A stretch of DNA of 64,000 nt from Streptomyces sp. CG4 (lineage in GTDB: Bacteria > Actinomycetota > Actinomycetes > Streptomycetales > Streptomycetaceae): assembly GCF_041080655.1 (NCBI RefSeq), contig NZ_CP163525.1, forward strand, positions 1 through 64,000, in the 5' to 3' direction. The position numbers and the translations under genes were made by a program. The notes below the pieces were generated by a model that was given only the letters and a program-made list of their open reading frames with translations, searched no databases and was not told the origin of the DNA. This document shows, piece after piece, positions 17,833 through 27,163 of this stretch (position 1 is the stretch's first letter; each line of letters opens with the position of its first letter).

Positions 17833-18689
17833 GGGCCTGTCTCCTTGCGGACGTCACTGATGAAGTTCTTGGTGTCATCCGCAGATAGTGCGTAGGCGGT
17901 CATATGGTCGAGAGCTTCGCGATAGAGCGCCGTCTCTTGCGCGTCCTCGGTGTAGTGAACGCGGCTCAGGCTGTCGATGCAGGCGATGTCAGGTAGTTCG
18001 GGGATTCGGAAGAGGGTGAATGGTCCGAAGCCGCCGGGGTGAAGGCCGCCTTCGAACGTGCAAACCTGGAGGGTCACGTTGGGAAGCTCGGCTGCATGCA
18101 GCAGGCGGTCAAGCTGGGCGACCATCGTGCTTCGGTCGCCGACTTTCCGGCGGAGCGCGGTCTCCTCCATCACTACCCAGAGGTGAGGAGGTTCTGGCGA
18201 ACGATTCAGAAGTTCTTGCCGCACCGTGCGTAGGCCGACGCGTCGCTCCAGGACATCAGCGTCCGGGCGTGGCAGCCCGACTTGCAGTACGGCCCGCGCG
18301 TAGTCTTCCGTCTGCAGCAGTCCCGGGACCACGTGTGGTTCATATACGCGGACTTGTGTGGCTGCGTCTTCCAAGGAGACGTATACGCCGAACCAGCTTG
18401 GGAGGGCGTCGCGGAAGCTTTGCCACCACCCTGGCTTGTTTGCCTGGTCGAGGAGGGTCAGGAACTCCTGAGCTTCTTTCTGGCTGACTTCGTAGATCTC
18501 CAGAAGTGCCCTGGCATTCGCGAACTTGAGCGCGACTTCGGCCTTCTCCATCCGGGTGATAGTTGTGGCCGCGGTACGCAGTTGCTTGGCGGCTTCGGCC
18601 GCAGTGAGACCGGCTGCATCGCGCAGTGCGGCCAGTCGCCGGCCCAGGACGATCTGGAGCACGGTCGGGGCAGGGCGTGGATCAGTCAT
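17829..18689 (-). CDS. XRE-family regulator with DUF5753 domain
   Basis: The helix-turn-helix lies at about residues 13-70 (GRRLAALRDAAGLTAAEAAK, TITRMEKAEVALKF). The DUF5753 domain follows from about 90 (FGVYVSLEDAATQVRVYEPH, VPGLLQTEDYARAV, LRRKVGDRSTMVAQLDRLL). The ATG at 18689 is preceded by GAGGGCGAGCAG; upstream in-frame starts to 18779 have no clear ribosome site. It is the first gene of a WhiJ-like trio with the two genes downstream. A dyad operator candidate lies 87 bases upstream. Confidence 0.9.
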   Translation of the reverse strand: MTDPRPAPTVLQIVLGRRLAALRDAAGLTAAEAAKQLRTAATTITRMEKAEVALKFANARALLEIYEVSQKEAQEFLTLLDQANKPGWWQSFRDALPSWFGVYVSLEDAATQVRVYEPHVVPGLLQTEDYARAVLQVGLPRPDADVLERRVGLRTVRQELLNRSPEPPHLWVVMEETALRRKVGDRSTMVAQLDRLLHAAELPNVTLQVCTFEGGLHPGGFGPFTLFRIPELPDIACIDSLSRVHYTEDAQETALYREALDHMTAYALSADDTKNFISDVRKETGP

Positions 18690-18775
18690 CTGCTCGCCCT
18701 CCCGTTGGGTAGTGCTGGTCGCTGGTGCAGTGTGCCACGCTACTGGCTCGATCAACAGACTGCAGGTCCATCTAT

Positions 18776-18798
18776 GCAAGTTGCATTATGCTGCTTGC
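18776..18798. promoter_or_regulatory. Dyad operator candidate between divergent regulator genes
   Basis: Half-sites GCAAGnnGCAT and ATGCnnCTTGC face each other around a single central base, with nine of eleven positions paired. The site lies in the 203-base gap between the XRE operon and the divergent regulator at 18893. Which protein binds it is unknown. Confidence 0.5.
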
Positions 18799-18892
18799 CA
18801 ACACACCAGTTGCGCGAGCATAGTTGCGGGGTGACATAGCTCACGTAGCACGGATGCACGCTCCCCCGCCTTCACTCCCAGGAAGGTCTGAG

Positions 18893-19306
18893 ATGCCGGC
18901 CCGCCCCACGGTGTTCCGCGTGCTCGTCCAGGAGCGCCGATGGGACAACTGGTGCGTGTTTGCCTGCCACTTGGAGCACGCCGCCCGTGACTTGGCAGGG
19001 AAGACCGATACTCCCCGCCTCCTGGGGGTCTCTGTCGCTCGGCGCACGTTCGACCGGTGGATGATCGGTGAGTTGGACAGCCTGCCGCAGCGTGACCATC
19101 AGGTGGTCTTGGAACATCTTCTGGGCTTCCCATGCGTCGAGTTGTTCGGTCCGCCGCCCGGTGCCTCCGGTCTGGCGCGCGACGAGGGCGACTGCTATTG
19201 GCCGTGCACCGATCGGTGCGGAGACGAGCTCACCGCTCCGGGACTCCGACTTGCGAGCCAGTACGACGTAGCGATGCTGGCGCTTGACAAGCGTCATGGA
19301 GATTGA
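18893..19306 (+). CDS. Short regulator-type protein with [14 protein letters not shown] DNA-binding domain
   Basis: The 137-residue product starts at ATG 18893 after GGAAGGT. It contains [40 protein letters not shown] and [18 protein letters not shown]. This is the N-terminal module shared with the two longer genes at 19296 and 21472, but it lacks their TPR-like C-terminus. It could be a truncated copy or a competitor of the longer proteins. It overlaps the next gene by 11 bases. Confidence 0.65.
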   Translation: MPARPTVFRVLVQERRWDNWCVFACHLEHAARDLAGKTDTPRLLGVSVARRTFDRWMIGELDSLPQRDHQVVLEHLLGFPCVELFGPPPGASGLARDEGDCYWPCTDRCGDELTAPGLRLASQYDVAMLALDKRHGD

Positions 19307-20678
19307 TGTGCATACGACACGGGCGACGCTTTTCCTTCAACTGGTTCAGGAGCGACACTGGACCACGGTCCAGACGTTCGGCACGCACTTCGCCAGGGCA
19401 GCGCGGGAGATGGCCCAGATTACCGGCGAACGCCAGCTCGCGGATGTGACCGTGTCTCGCCGCACCTTCGATCGTTGGATGGCCGGTGACCTGAAGAGAA
19501 TGCCCCAGCTGGACACTCGGAGGATCCTCGAGCACCTCTTCCAGCAGCCCGTCGCGCTCTTGTTCGCCACCCCGGAAGGTGCGGCGGCCGCCGAGGTCAA
19601 GCCCGCAGAACCGCCGCGCCCGTCGGCTGCCGTCCTCCGCAGCGAAGGCGCCTTCGACGACCCGTTGTCTGTGATCACAAAGACCGAGTTACTGACGCAA
19701 TCCAGTACAGGGATGGCAGTACTGGACCATTTCAGGGGGGAAATCCAGGAAATCGTCGACCGCTACGAGACACACGGCCCACAGGCGCTGGCTGGCAAGG
19801 CCCGGTCCTTGCACGAGGAACTCGCGGCCCGGCTGGGCGGCCGCCAGCACCTCCCGGCGGTGCACACCGAGCTGTTCAGGCTCACCGGACAGGCAGCAGG
19901 CCTCTTGGCGTACATGGCCGTCAATGCCGGGGCTAGGCCTGCCGTAGCGGAAGCCTACTGCGCACCGGCCGAGACCCTGGCCGAGCACATCGGAGATACG
20001 CAGCTGCAGATGTGGGCCGCTGGGACCCGGTCTCTGAGCCTGTACTACCAGCATCGTTACGCCGAGGCCGATGCGGCCGCGGCCGCCGGGGTCGAGCTGG
20101 CGCCCAACGACGGACAGGCCATCCGGCCTCTGGTCAATGGACGAGCGCGGGCTCTGGCTCGCCTTGGCGACCGAAGGGGTGCGGAGCGGGCCATCGGCAG
20201 AGCCTTGGACCTCTCCGATCAGCAGCCATCCCTGCCCTCCGGAATCACGTCGTGCATCTCCTTCGCCCCCTACAGCCTGGCCCGGACCCTGGCCAATGAG
20301 ATCACCGCGCGGTTGTCCCTCAACGACACCGGCGAGGTCTTGTCCTGCGCGGAAGAGATCGACGGGCTGATCGAGAAGTCCGACTCCGAGTGGAGCCGGG
20401 CTCTGGTCCGGCTCGATGTCGCCGCGGCCCTCCTGCAGCACAAGAAGCCGGAGGTGGAGCACGCCATGGCTCTGGGGCGGCGCGCGCTCCACGCCGGCAC
20501 CACCGCGCCCATCACGTCCGTGTGGCAGAGGGCGCACGAGCTGTACGAGCGGGCCGGGCGGTGGCACTCCGTGCCTGATGTAGGTGACTATGCCGAGGAA
20601 CTTCGGACCTGGCGCTCACGCCCCCAGGCAAAATCGATCGTCAGCGGCTCGGACGTAGAGCTCGCACTGCAGCAGTAA
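19296..20678 (+). CDS. TPR-containing transcriptional regulator-like protein
   Basis: This protein of about 460 residues has the N-terminal module [55 protein letters not shown] linker and a helical repeat region follow ([60 protein letters not shown]). The ATG at 19296 overlaps the preceding gene; a GTG at 19308 is an alternative. Such proteins are abundant and poorly studied in Streptomyces. The 2H phosphoesterase gene follows by 8 bases. Confidence 0.75.
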   Translation: MEIDVHTTRATLFLQLVQERHWTTVQTFGTHFARAAREMAQITGERQLADVTVSRRTFDRWMAGDLKRMPQLDTRRILEHLFQQPVALLFATPEGAAAAEVKPAEPPRPSAAVLRSEGAFDDPLSVITKTELLTQSSTGMAVLDHFRGEIQEIVDRYETHGPQALAGKARSLHEELAARLGGRQHLPAVHTELFRLTGQAAGLLAYMAVNAGARPAVAEAYCAPAETLAEHIGDTQLQMWAAGTRSLSLYYQHRYAEADAAAAAGVELAPNDGQAIRPLVNGRARALARLGDRRGAERAIGRALDLSDQQPSLPSGITSCISFAPYSLARTLANEITARLSLNDTGEVLSCAEEIDGLIEKSDSEWSRALVRLDVAAALLQHKKPEVEHAMALGRRALHAGTTAPITSVWQRAHELYERAGRWHSVPDVGDYAEELRTWRSRPQAKSIVSGSDVELALQQ

Positions 20679-20686
20679 GGAGAGCC

Positions 20687-21445
20687 GTGACGCCCGCGCT
20701 GGACGTCTTCACCGGAGCGTTCCCACACCACCCGCCGCCGGACCTCGACAGCCCCGACCTGCTCGTCGATCACGACTGGCGAGCGTTCATCGCTGTCGAG
20801 CGGATGACGAACCACTGGGCACGCCCGGGTTGGCCCGAGGGGTTCCGCGCCTACTACTGGATGTTGACGTTCCCTGATGCCGGCGACCTGATGAGCCGTG
20901 CAAGGCAGTGTCAGGACGTACTCGCACACCTGGGCATGGACTGCGTCCCCAGTGACGGGCTGCATGTGACGTTGACCCGCATCGGCAGCACCGACCTTGT
21001 GTCCAACGACCAACTGCGGCTCCTTGCCGACCTGGCGGAACAGATGCCGCTGACGACCTTCGACGTCACGGCCTATCCGATGGCGGGATCGCGGGGAGCC
21101 GTCCGCTTCACCCTCGCGCCATGGTCGCCGCTGATCCGCCTGCATGCCGCCCTCAGCGAGGCAGGACGACGCGCGAACGTACCCGGGGGCAAGCCCACCG
21201 CTGCTTTCCGTCCCCACCTGGGCGTGCAGTACAGCAACCGGGAGCGTCCCGCCGCGCCCGTCGTCGAGAGCGTCGCTCGCCTCCGCACCCTCGAGCCGGT
21301 GTCCTTGGAGATCAGGAGCGTGGAACTCGTCGAACTCTGGCGTACGACCAATCCGTTGCCGGCCTACCGCTGGCGGGTCGTGCGCAGTGTTCCTCTGCGC
21401 CCGCGGTCGTTTCCGCCTTCCCACTCCGGCTGGCAGCAGGGCTGA
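20687..21445 (+). CDS. 2H phosphoesterase / 2'-5' RNA ligase-like protein
   Basis: The 252-residue protein has one clear HxT motif (DGLHVTLTRIGS). The second motif position reads FRPHLGVQYSN, so the histidine is kept but the usual T/S is glycine. The 2H superfamily acts on 2',3'-cyclic or 2'-5' linked nucleotides. The altered second motif leaves activity uncertain. It is preceded by AAGGAGAG before the GTG start and lies within the run of regulator genes, so it is co-transcribed with them. Confidence 0.72.
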   Translation: MTPALDVFTGAFPHHPPPDLDSPDLLVDHDWRAFIAVERMTNHWARPGWPEGFRAYYWMLTFPDAGDLMSRARQCQDVLAHLGMDCVPSDGLHVTLTRIGSTDLVSNDQLRLLADLAEQMPLTTFDVTAYPMAGSRGAVRFTLAPWSPLIRLHAALSEAGRRANVPGGKPTAAFRPHLGVQYSNRERPAAPVVESVARLRTLEPVSLEIRSVELVELWRTTNPLPAYRWRVVRSVPLRPRSFPPSHSGWQQG

Positions 21446-21471
21446 CCTAAGGCCACGCGGATCGGGACGAG

Positions 21472-22887
21472 GTGCACGCGATGCGAATGACGTTGTTCCG
21501 TCAGTTGGTTCAGGAGCGGGGCTGGACCACGATCGAGACGTTCAGCACCCATTTCGCCAGAGCGGGACGGGAACTGGCTGCGCAGTCCGGGACGGGCCGT
21601 CTTGCGGTTGTCTCCGTCTCTCGCCGTACCTTCGACCGGTGGATGGCGGGTGAGCTGAAACGCTTGCCGCAACGGGACACCCGGGCCATTCTTGAGCGCC
21701 TCTTCCAGCAGCCCGTCACGAGGCTTTTCGGCGCTGCCGATGATGGCGGTGAGAGCAGCGCCGCCGAGCTTCAGGCAGCGGACAGCTTCATGGTTCCCCA
21801 GGGCCTCCTCGGGTCGGGATCGGTGCAGGGGGGAATCCTGCCTCCAAGCCCGTTCCTCCCGCAGGAAGGCGCAGACGTGGACCGACGCCAGCTGCTCCTG
21901 GCAGGGAGCGCCGCAGCAGCACTGCCTCTCCTTCCCGGGCCCGCCGGGGACTCCGCGAGACCTCGCCTCGGCCGGATGACGCCGGACCAGTCAGAAGCCC
22001 TGCTCGTGCATCTTCGCGAGATGTGGCATCTGCTCGTACAGAGCGACAACCTCCTGGGCCCGCTCCACGCGCTCGCCGGCGTTCATCAAAACCTCGGCGT
22101 GCTCCAGGAGCTTCTCGAGTACGCCGATCCGCCCGTGCGCAGGGAAGCGCTGGTCCTGACCGCCCGCTATGCCGAGTCCGCGGCCTGGCTTCATGAGGAC
22201 TGCGCCGTCGACGCTGCGGGCGCCGCACAGGCCGCGTACTGGACGAACCAGGCGATGGCCTGGGCGGTCGAGGCCGGTGACGACGTGATGACCGCCTGGA
22301 CCCTCTTCCGGCGTGCCCAGCAGGCCACCGCGAGCGGTCACGCCGCCCCGAGCATCAGCCTGTCCCGCGCCGTCCAACGCTACAGCCACGTCCTCGCCCC
22401 TCAGATGCGCGCCGCCGCCCTCCAGCAGGAGGCCCACGGATACGCGCTGGCCGGGGACGAAGTGGCATGCCACCGGCTCATTGATCAGGCCGAGTCCTTC
22501 GCCGCACGACCCGAGGACGCGGGGGATGGCCGCAGTGGGCACGGCGACTTCGCGACCCCTGCGTATCTGGAGGGGCAGCGCGCGAACTGCTGGCTGCTCC
22601 TGGGGCGCTCGGACCGCGCCGTCCCGATCCTGTCGACCGCGCTCGCCGCCATGCCCCAGGTCTACCAGCGCGACCGCGGCCTTCTGCACGCCCGCCTTGC
22701 TACCGCCCACGCTCGGACCGGCGACATGGACCAAGGCGTCGACCATGCCCGCCAAGCGCTCGTCGTAGCCCGAAGCGGAGGTTCGACTCGAATCCTCCAT
22801 GAGACGATCGCTGCCGTCGACGCGATGCGCTCCGCCCCTGACACCCCTGGGGTGGCCGAGCTGATCCGGGCCGTCGCGCAGTACTGA
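21472..22887 (+). CDS. Third paralogous TPR-type regulator
   Basis: The 471-residue protein shares the N-terminal module ([55 protein letters not shown]) with the genes at 18893 and 19296. Near residue 140 it has [20 protein letters not shown], a hydrophobic stretch after an Arg pair that many streptomycete regulators of this class carry. A TPR-like tail follows ([20 protein letters not shown]). GTG 21472 has a plausible GGGACGAG site; ATG 21481 is an alternative. It precedes the RibD-like gene by 10 bases. Confidence 0.75.
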   Translation: MHAMRMTLFRQLVQERGWTTIETFSTHFARAGRELAAQSGTGRLAVVSVSRRTFDRWMAGELKRLPQRDTRAILERLFQQPVTRLFGAADDGGESSAAELQAADSFMVPQGLLGSGSVQGGILPPSPFLPQEGADVDRRQLLLAGSAAAALPLLPGPAGDSARPRLGRMTPDQSEALLVHLREMWHLLVQSDNLLGPLHALAGVHQNLGVLQELLEYADPPVRREALVLTARYAESAAWLHEDCAVDAAGAAQAAYWTNQAMAWAVEAGDDVMTAWTLFRRAQQATASGHAAPSISLSRAVQRYSHVLAPQMRAAALQQEAHGYALAGDEVACHRLIDQAESFAARPEDAGDGRSGHGDFATPAYLEGQRANCWLLLGRSDRAVPILSTALAAMPQVYQRDRGLLHARLATAHARTGDMDQGVDHARQALVVARSGGSTRILHETIAAVDAMRSAPDTPGVAELIRAVAQY

Positions 22888-22897
22888 GGGAGGGGCA

Positions 22898-23785
22898 GTG
22901 CCCACGTCGGTGGAGCTGGCGGCGATGCGTCGCGCCATCATCATCTCCGCGAGCGGCCTTGGCGCCACCAGTCCGAACCCAGCCGTCGGCTGCGTGATCC
23001 TTGATGCCACCGGTCGGGCAGTGGGCGAGGGATATCACCTGCGCAAAGGGGCTGCGCACGCCGAAGTCAACGCACTCGCTGCCGCCGGCGCCCGAGCCGC
23101 AGGTGGCACGGCGGTGGTGACGCTGGAGCCGTGCAACCACGAAGGCCTCACGCCGGCCTGTCACCAAGCCCTCCTGGACTCCAAGATCGCGCGCGTGCTG
23201 ATCGCGGTCATGGACCCCACGTCGCGCGGTGATGGTGGAGCCGTACGACTACGCCAGGCCGGCGTCGACGTCCAGACGCACGTCCTGGAGGAGGAGGCCC
23301 TGGTCGTACTCGGGCCCTGGCGTGCCTCCCTGTCGCACCAGCGTCCCGTCCTGCACCTACTGATCCAGACTGATGCCGCGGGCAATGCCACCGCTCCCTC
23401 TGCCGAGGCGCTCGCCGAGATCGAGCTCCAGCGCCACGCACACGATCTGGTGATCTCCCTCAACGGCTCCACCGAGGAAGGCCGGACCGGCAGCCACGGG
23501 CGCCGCTTCTCGGTGCCCGCCCATCCGGTGCCCGACGAGCCAGGAGACGCGGTTGCCGCGCTGACCGAAGCCGGGGCCCGCACGGTTCTGCTCGTCGGGC
23601 CCTCGACGCTGGGGGAACGGCTACTCAGCAAGGCGTGGGTGGAACGCCTCACCCTCCTGGTGCCAGTTCCGGAGCCGTCACAGGCCACGACCACGACGCC
23701 CGCCCCACTGCTCCCGGACGGCTACGTCCTGTCCCGCATCACGCGCGCAGGCCAGCAACTCGTCGTATCCGCCGAGCGCCGCTGA
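22898..23785 (+). CDS. RibD-like deaminase
   Basis: The 295-residue protein begins at a GTG. The N-terminal cytidine-deaminase fold keeps the zinc site: HAEVNALAAAG (His, catalytic Glu) and EPCNHEGLTPACHQALL (two Cys). The C-terminal half corresponds loosely to the RibD reductase domain but is short and lacks clear NADPH motifs. It is not in a rib operon; it follows the regulator/2H genes directly. It may therefore act in a specialised pyrimidine or pteridine-like pathway rather than in core riboflavin synthesis. Confidence 0.78.
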   Translation: MPTSVELAAMRRAIIISASGLGATSPNPAVGCVILDATGRAVGEGYHLRKGAAHAEVNALAAAGARAAGGTAVVTLEPCNHEGLTPACHQALLDSKIARVLIAVMDPTSRGDGGAVRLRQAGVDVQTHVLEEEALVVLGPWRASLSHQRPVLHLLIQTDAAGNATAPSAEALAEIELQRHAHDLVISLNGSTEEGRTGSHGRRFSVPAHPVPDEPGDAVAALTEAGARTVLLVGPSTLGERLLSKAWVERLTLLVPVPEPSQATTTTPAPLLPDGYVLSRITRAGQQLVVSAERR

Positions 23786-23859
23786 CCGACCCCTTCGCCC
23801 AGACACCACCGCAGGCCGAGACGCCGCCGGGAACGTCGGCAGTGCCATCGCTATCACGG

Positions 23860-24100
23860 CGTTGTCGGCAACGGGACCAGGTCCTGGACGAGCGGCTGTC
23901 GGGACGGCTGGTGTTGGGCGGGAGAGGCATCCACGGCGGGTGACCTCGGCGCCCAGGTCGGCCAGTCGCCCCCGCTGCCGAGATGGAGGACACGCAGCCC
24001 CGGCACGTCACCGAGGACTTCGATGCCGGGTCTGGCTCTCTGAGCAGCTGGGCCGTCAGAACTCGCCGCGCCTCGAGCACGAACGGCCTGTGTCGGCAGC
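23860..24100 (-). pseudogene. Possible degenerate methyltransferase remnant
   Basis: The minus strand contains GIEVLGDVPGLRVLHLGSGG followed by VDASPAQHQ. This resembles the SAM-binding glycine loop and the next strand of class I methyltransferases, and ARRVLTAQLLREPD lies upstream in another frame. The pieces do not share one frame and no start is seen. The 23786-24149 interval holds nothing else that I recognise. Confidence 0.3.
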
Positions 24101-24149
24101 AGGCTCGCGGTGCGACCAGCAGCCCCCAGTGTGGCAGCGCATCGGTGCC

Positions 24150-24680
24150 TTACCGCACTTGGGCGGTGGGACAAGCCCGTGCTCGTCGCCGGGGTTCGGG
24201 TGCTCTACCGGCAAGGGCGCTTTCAAGATCCAGCACCTTGGTGACGCCGGCACCGGGCGGTACGACCCATCGGACGTCGTCTCCGGCCGTGACCTGGTAC
24301 GCCGGGACGGCTATCGCGGTTCCCCGCCTGAGGAGGCGTACCCCGCGAATATCCCAGCGCCCGAGCTGCGCGACGCCGGGACGCAAGAGGAAGTGCCAGG
24401 CCTGCGCGTAGTTGTTCGCCAGCACAGGCCCGATCCCGCTTCCCAGCAGGGCAAGAGCGGGCTCAGCGATGTAAGAGGGGGCGCGTACGGCGTCGAAGTA
24501 CCTTCCGCACGACAGGCGATGGGTCTGATAGCGGGGAACCCAGTCCGGGTGGGAGCGCAGATGCGCCAGATCGGCCAGTGCCGAGAGCATCTCGTCGACG
24601 TCCGATCGCCCTGCGGGGCGCACCAGCTGAGGCTCGGCAGGCATCCGGCCCGCAGCACCGGGCGGCAATGGGGCAGCCAT
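24150..24680 (-). CDS. Hypothetical protein
   Basis: The 176-residue product starts at ATG 24680. Distinct segments are DVDEMLSALADLAHLRSHPD, SCGRYFDAVRAPSYIAEPAL and GIGPVLANNYAQAWHFLLRP. The order of motifs loosely recalls the N-terminal part of actinobacterial primase/polymerase-like proteins, but no metal-binding residues are evident, so no function is assigned. It lies 125 bases downstream of the aldo/keto reductase on the same strand and may be in its operon. Confidence 0.55.
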   Translation of the reverse strand: MAAPLPPGAAGRMPAEPQLVRPAGRSDVDEMLSALADLAHLRSHPDWVPRYQTHRLSCGRYFDAVRAPSYIAEPALALLGSGIGPVLANNYAQAWHFLLRPGVAQLGRWDIRGVRLLRRGTAIAVPAYQVTAGDDVRWVVPPGAGVTKVLDLESALAGRAPEPRRRARACPTAQVR

Positions 24681-24805
24681 GTGCTTCCTTCATCTCGTGT
24701 GGTGTGCGCGGCGCGGTATCCCACTTGATGTTCCGGTCAGTCTCACGAAGCGGTCCGCGTCCGCGTATACGACGCGTGAGGCGGCGCCGTCAGAACGTGC
24801 GGCGC

Positions 24806-25861
24806 TCATGGCTGCAGCTCTTTGACGGGCATGCGTGACGCCGTTTCTCGGACCTGCGCCCGGAGTGCGGCGTAGACATCGTCGACGATGCCGAGCTCCA
24901 GCTCTGTCAGCGGATCACCGAGGCAGCTGAAGTTCTCCACCACCTGCTCCGCGCTGCTGAAACCGGCAACGACCACGCACTGATCGCCGCGCTGCAGGCA
25001 CGAGCGCAGGGCCAATCGCGTGAGGGTGCCCGGCGCGTCCCCGAAGCGAAGCCGAAGGATGTGAAGTTGCTCATCGACCCGGTCCCTGAACCAGGGCACC
25101 AGCCCGGCACGTCGCGGAGGAACCGGCGCACGCGACGAGGGACTCTCCGCTCCTTTTCCAACGAGCACGCCATGGGCCAGTGGAGCCGCCAGCACCAGGC
25201 CGACGCCATGCCGTGCGGTGAACGCGAACAGATCCTGGCCCTCGAGCGAGACCGCCGGGGTGAATGCATTGAATCGCGTCCAGACCACGTCCGGCTTGAT
25301 CAGCCGGAACAGGTACAAGAACCGCTCCGCCTGGGCAGCCCATTCCCCTGCGGAAGCCGCGTAGTGCGTGAAGGGTCCCCGCATCCCGATCGCCCTGATC
25401 GCCTTCACTTCCCGGAGGGTGCGCATTGCGTCGATGGCATTGCCCAGGTAGCGATCTCCAGGGCCGAAGTCGAAGCTGTCCAACGTGTAGAGGTGGAGCT
25501 CCTCGGCGTAGAGGTTTTCCAGCGTCTGCTCAAGCTGGTGGTGGATGTGTCGGCCGGCGTACGGATGCTCTGCGCTGCCGCGTATCTGTCCGACCTTGCT
25601 GCTCAGTTGGAGGGCCAGGTCCGGGTTCTGTCGCGCGAACTGGCCGAGGACGCGCTCCGAGTGCCCGCAACCGTAGGAGTCGGCGGTGTCGAAGAACGTG
25701 GCGCCCTGCTCGACCGCGCGGTGGAACCCAGCAAGGAACCGGCTGGCCCCCGCCGATCCCCCTGGGAACGTGTGATCCGTGGGGACGTCGCAATGGAGCC
25801 CGAGCGGGAGAGTGAGAATGCCGCGGCACAAGTGCCGGACTCCGAGGTCGTGAGCGGTCAC
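24806..25861 (-). CDS. Aldo/keto reductase family protein
   Basis: This AKR-fold protein has 351 residues. The motif FFDTADSYGCGHSERVLGQF supplies the catalytic Asp and Tyr, and LQLSSKVG the Lys. At the position of the catalytic His the sequence reads ELHLYTLDSFDFG, where most AKRs have a leucine-His-aromatic pattern, so the tetrad may be changed. The C-terminal cofactor region contains LRSCLQRGDQCVVVAGFSSA. The GTG start overlaps the ATPase gene stop (GTGA), so the two are coupled. Confidence 0.82.
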   Translation of the reverse strand: MTAHDLGVRHLCRGILTLPLGLHCDVPTDHTFPGGSAGASRFLAGFHRAVEQGATFFDTADSYGCGHSERVLGQFARQNPDLALQLSSKVGQIRGSAEHPYAGRHIHHQLEQTLENLYAEELHLYTLDSFDFGPGDRYLGNAIDAMRTLREVKAIRAIGMRGPFTHYAASAGEWAAQAERFLYLFRLIKPDVVWTRFNAFTPAVSLEGQDLFAFTARHGVGLVLAAPLAHGVLVGKGAESPSSRAPVPPRRAGLVPWFRDRVDEQLHILRLRFGDAPGTLTRLALRSCLQRGDQCVVVAGFSSAEQVVENFSCLGDPLTELELGIVDDVYAALRAQVRETASRMPVKELQP

Positions 25862-26346
25862 GCAGCGCTCCCTGCCAGGCAGAACGCGGCGGTCACGACC
25901 TTGCCCTCGCGAGCTGGTTCGACCCCCCAGCCATTGGCGAACGCGCTGACCAGGTACAGGCCCCTGCCGCTCGTGGCAAGGTCCCCTCCACTGGTCGCGG
26001 CGGTCGCCTCGTCCTGTAGGCCAGCCAGGAGACTGACGGCATCGGTCGGAATGGCAGTGGTGTCCCTTCCGCGGTCAACGACGCCCACGGTGACGCCTTT
26101 CTCGTAGAGGTCGATGGTGAGGGATACGGGCCCGCCCGCGTGCCGGATTGCGTTGGTGAGGAGTTCGGTGACGACCAGCACGGTGTCGTCGATCCGGTTC
26201 TGGTCGGTCCGGTCGTGGAGCAGCCGGCGGACCGTCTCGCGGGCCCACGCGAGCGGTTCTTCCCTTGCGGTGAGCGCGAAGGCGTGGTGGTCGACCAGTT
26301 GCCCCAGGGTCAGTTCCCGGATGAGTTCGGCTGCTGTCGGCGGCAC
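25858..26346 (-). CDS. RsbW-like ATP-binding (anti-sigma factor type) protein
   Basis: The GTG at 26346 has an AAGGAG ribosome site 6 bases upstream, giving 162 residues; longer frames to 26442 lack this. The HATPase_c fold is shown by DDTVLVVTELLTNAIRHAGG (N box), VGVVDRGRDT (G1) and TSGRGLYLVSAFANGWGVEP (G2 and after). In streptomycetes such proteins act as anti-sigma or anti-anti-sigma switch kinases, or as small ATP-binding regulators. It is translationally coupled to the downstream aldo/keto reductase. Confidence 0.82.
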   Translation of the reverse strand: MPPTAAELIRELTLGQLVDHHAFALTAREEPLAWARETVRRLLHDRTDQNRIDDTVLVVTELLTNAIRHAGGPVSLTIDLYEKGVTVGVVDRGRDTTAIPTDAVSLLAGLQDEATAATSGGDLATSGRGLYLVSAFANGWGVEPAREGKVVTAAFCLAGSAA

Positions 26347-26910
26347 CGTCGTCTCCTTGCGTGTCGAGACGCCTTGAGGCGCGGGCCGGAGATCCGGCCC
26401 GCCACCAACCCTCGCCGACCGGCTGTGGCACCGGTACGCCAAACCTTGGCCACGTTGTGGTCATCTCGCCCGTACGGATTCAGTTCGGGTCTCCGAGGGA
26501 GCGAGAACGCCTAGTCCTTCTCGCTCCGCGGCAGGACCCGCCGACAGGACGACAATCTGGACTTCTTGGGATGACGACCTGCCAAGACGCGGGGCCGCAC
26601 CCGCCTGGGGGGGCAAGGCTCGGGCCCGTCCAGGTGGGAGGTCAACAGGCTCAGCTCCGCCAGGCGATCGATTGGGGCCGGGGCGCGACCGGCGGCACCT
26701 TCGACGACGCACCCGCCAGTTGTCGCACGCTCCGCGTCGAAACTCCCCCAAGCCGTCCTCGAAGATCACGCTCGCGGCTGCCGGCATGCACGTTCAGCAA
26801 GGGGCGATGCCCCGGGATCGGCAGGCACTCGAAGCGGCATAACGCCCATAACCTTATTAACCACCAGCTCCGCGAGTGCAATTGAACAGGCTTTGTCAAG
26901 CGGTTCCGGA

Positions 26911-26943
26911 AAGGTGGCCACAAGGTGGCCACAAGGTGGCCAC
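26911..26943. repeat. Three tandem copies of an 11-bp unit containing the palindrome GTGGCCAC
   Basis: The unit AAGGTGGCCAC repeats exactly three times, placing GTGGCCAC at 26914-26921, 26925-26932 and 26936-26943. A fourth copy is at 27062-27069. The 11-bp spacing is one helical turn, so bound proteins would sit on one face of the DNA. It resembles an operator array upstream of the conservon operon. Confidence 0.7.
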
Positions 26944-27109
26944 ACGCCGCGCACCCCCTTACCGGAGCCCACTGAAGGCCCAGTTTGCCCACATTCACAC
27001 CCCGGTGAAGGCGAGAGAAGGGCTTGAGACCAGCCCGGCGCGCCTTCGACATGGCCATGAGGTGGCCACGCTTTGGCGTACCGGTGCCGCGACGAAGCGA
27101 TCACGCTTA

Positions 27110-27136
27110 GTTCCGGATGAGTTCCGCATCCGGAAC
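27110..27136. promoter_or_regulatory. Perfect inverted repeat upstream of the conservon operon
   Basis: Arms GTTCCGGATG (27110-27119) and CATCCGGAAC (27127-27136) are exactly complementary with a 7-base spacer. The repeat ends 27 bases before the ATG at 27164, where an operator or a 5'-leader hairpin would lie. Confidence 0.6.
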
Positions 27137-27163
27137 AGCTGCCCCGTTCTTTCAGGAGTCGCG

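Larger units (their letters stand above)
26347..27163. other. Intergenic region with repeats, no supported gene
   Basis: About 820 bases separate the leftward ATPase-reductase operon from the rightward conservon operon. Open frames here have poor codon character. It holds the palindrome array at 26911-26943, another GTGGCCAC at 27062-27069 and the inverted repeat at 27110-27136. It probably contains promoters for both directions. Confidence 0.5.

Noticed and set aside
22898..23785. Core riboflavin-pathway ribD
   Set aside because: No other rib genes are nearby and the reductase half lacks clear cofactor motifs, so a housekeeping role was not assigned.
26911..26943. CRISPR array
   Set aside because: Three adjacent 11-bp units without spacers are an operator-like tandem repeat, not repeat-spacer units, and no cas genes are present.
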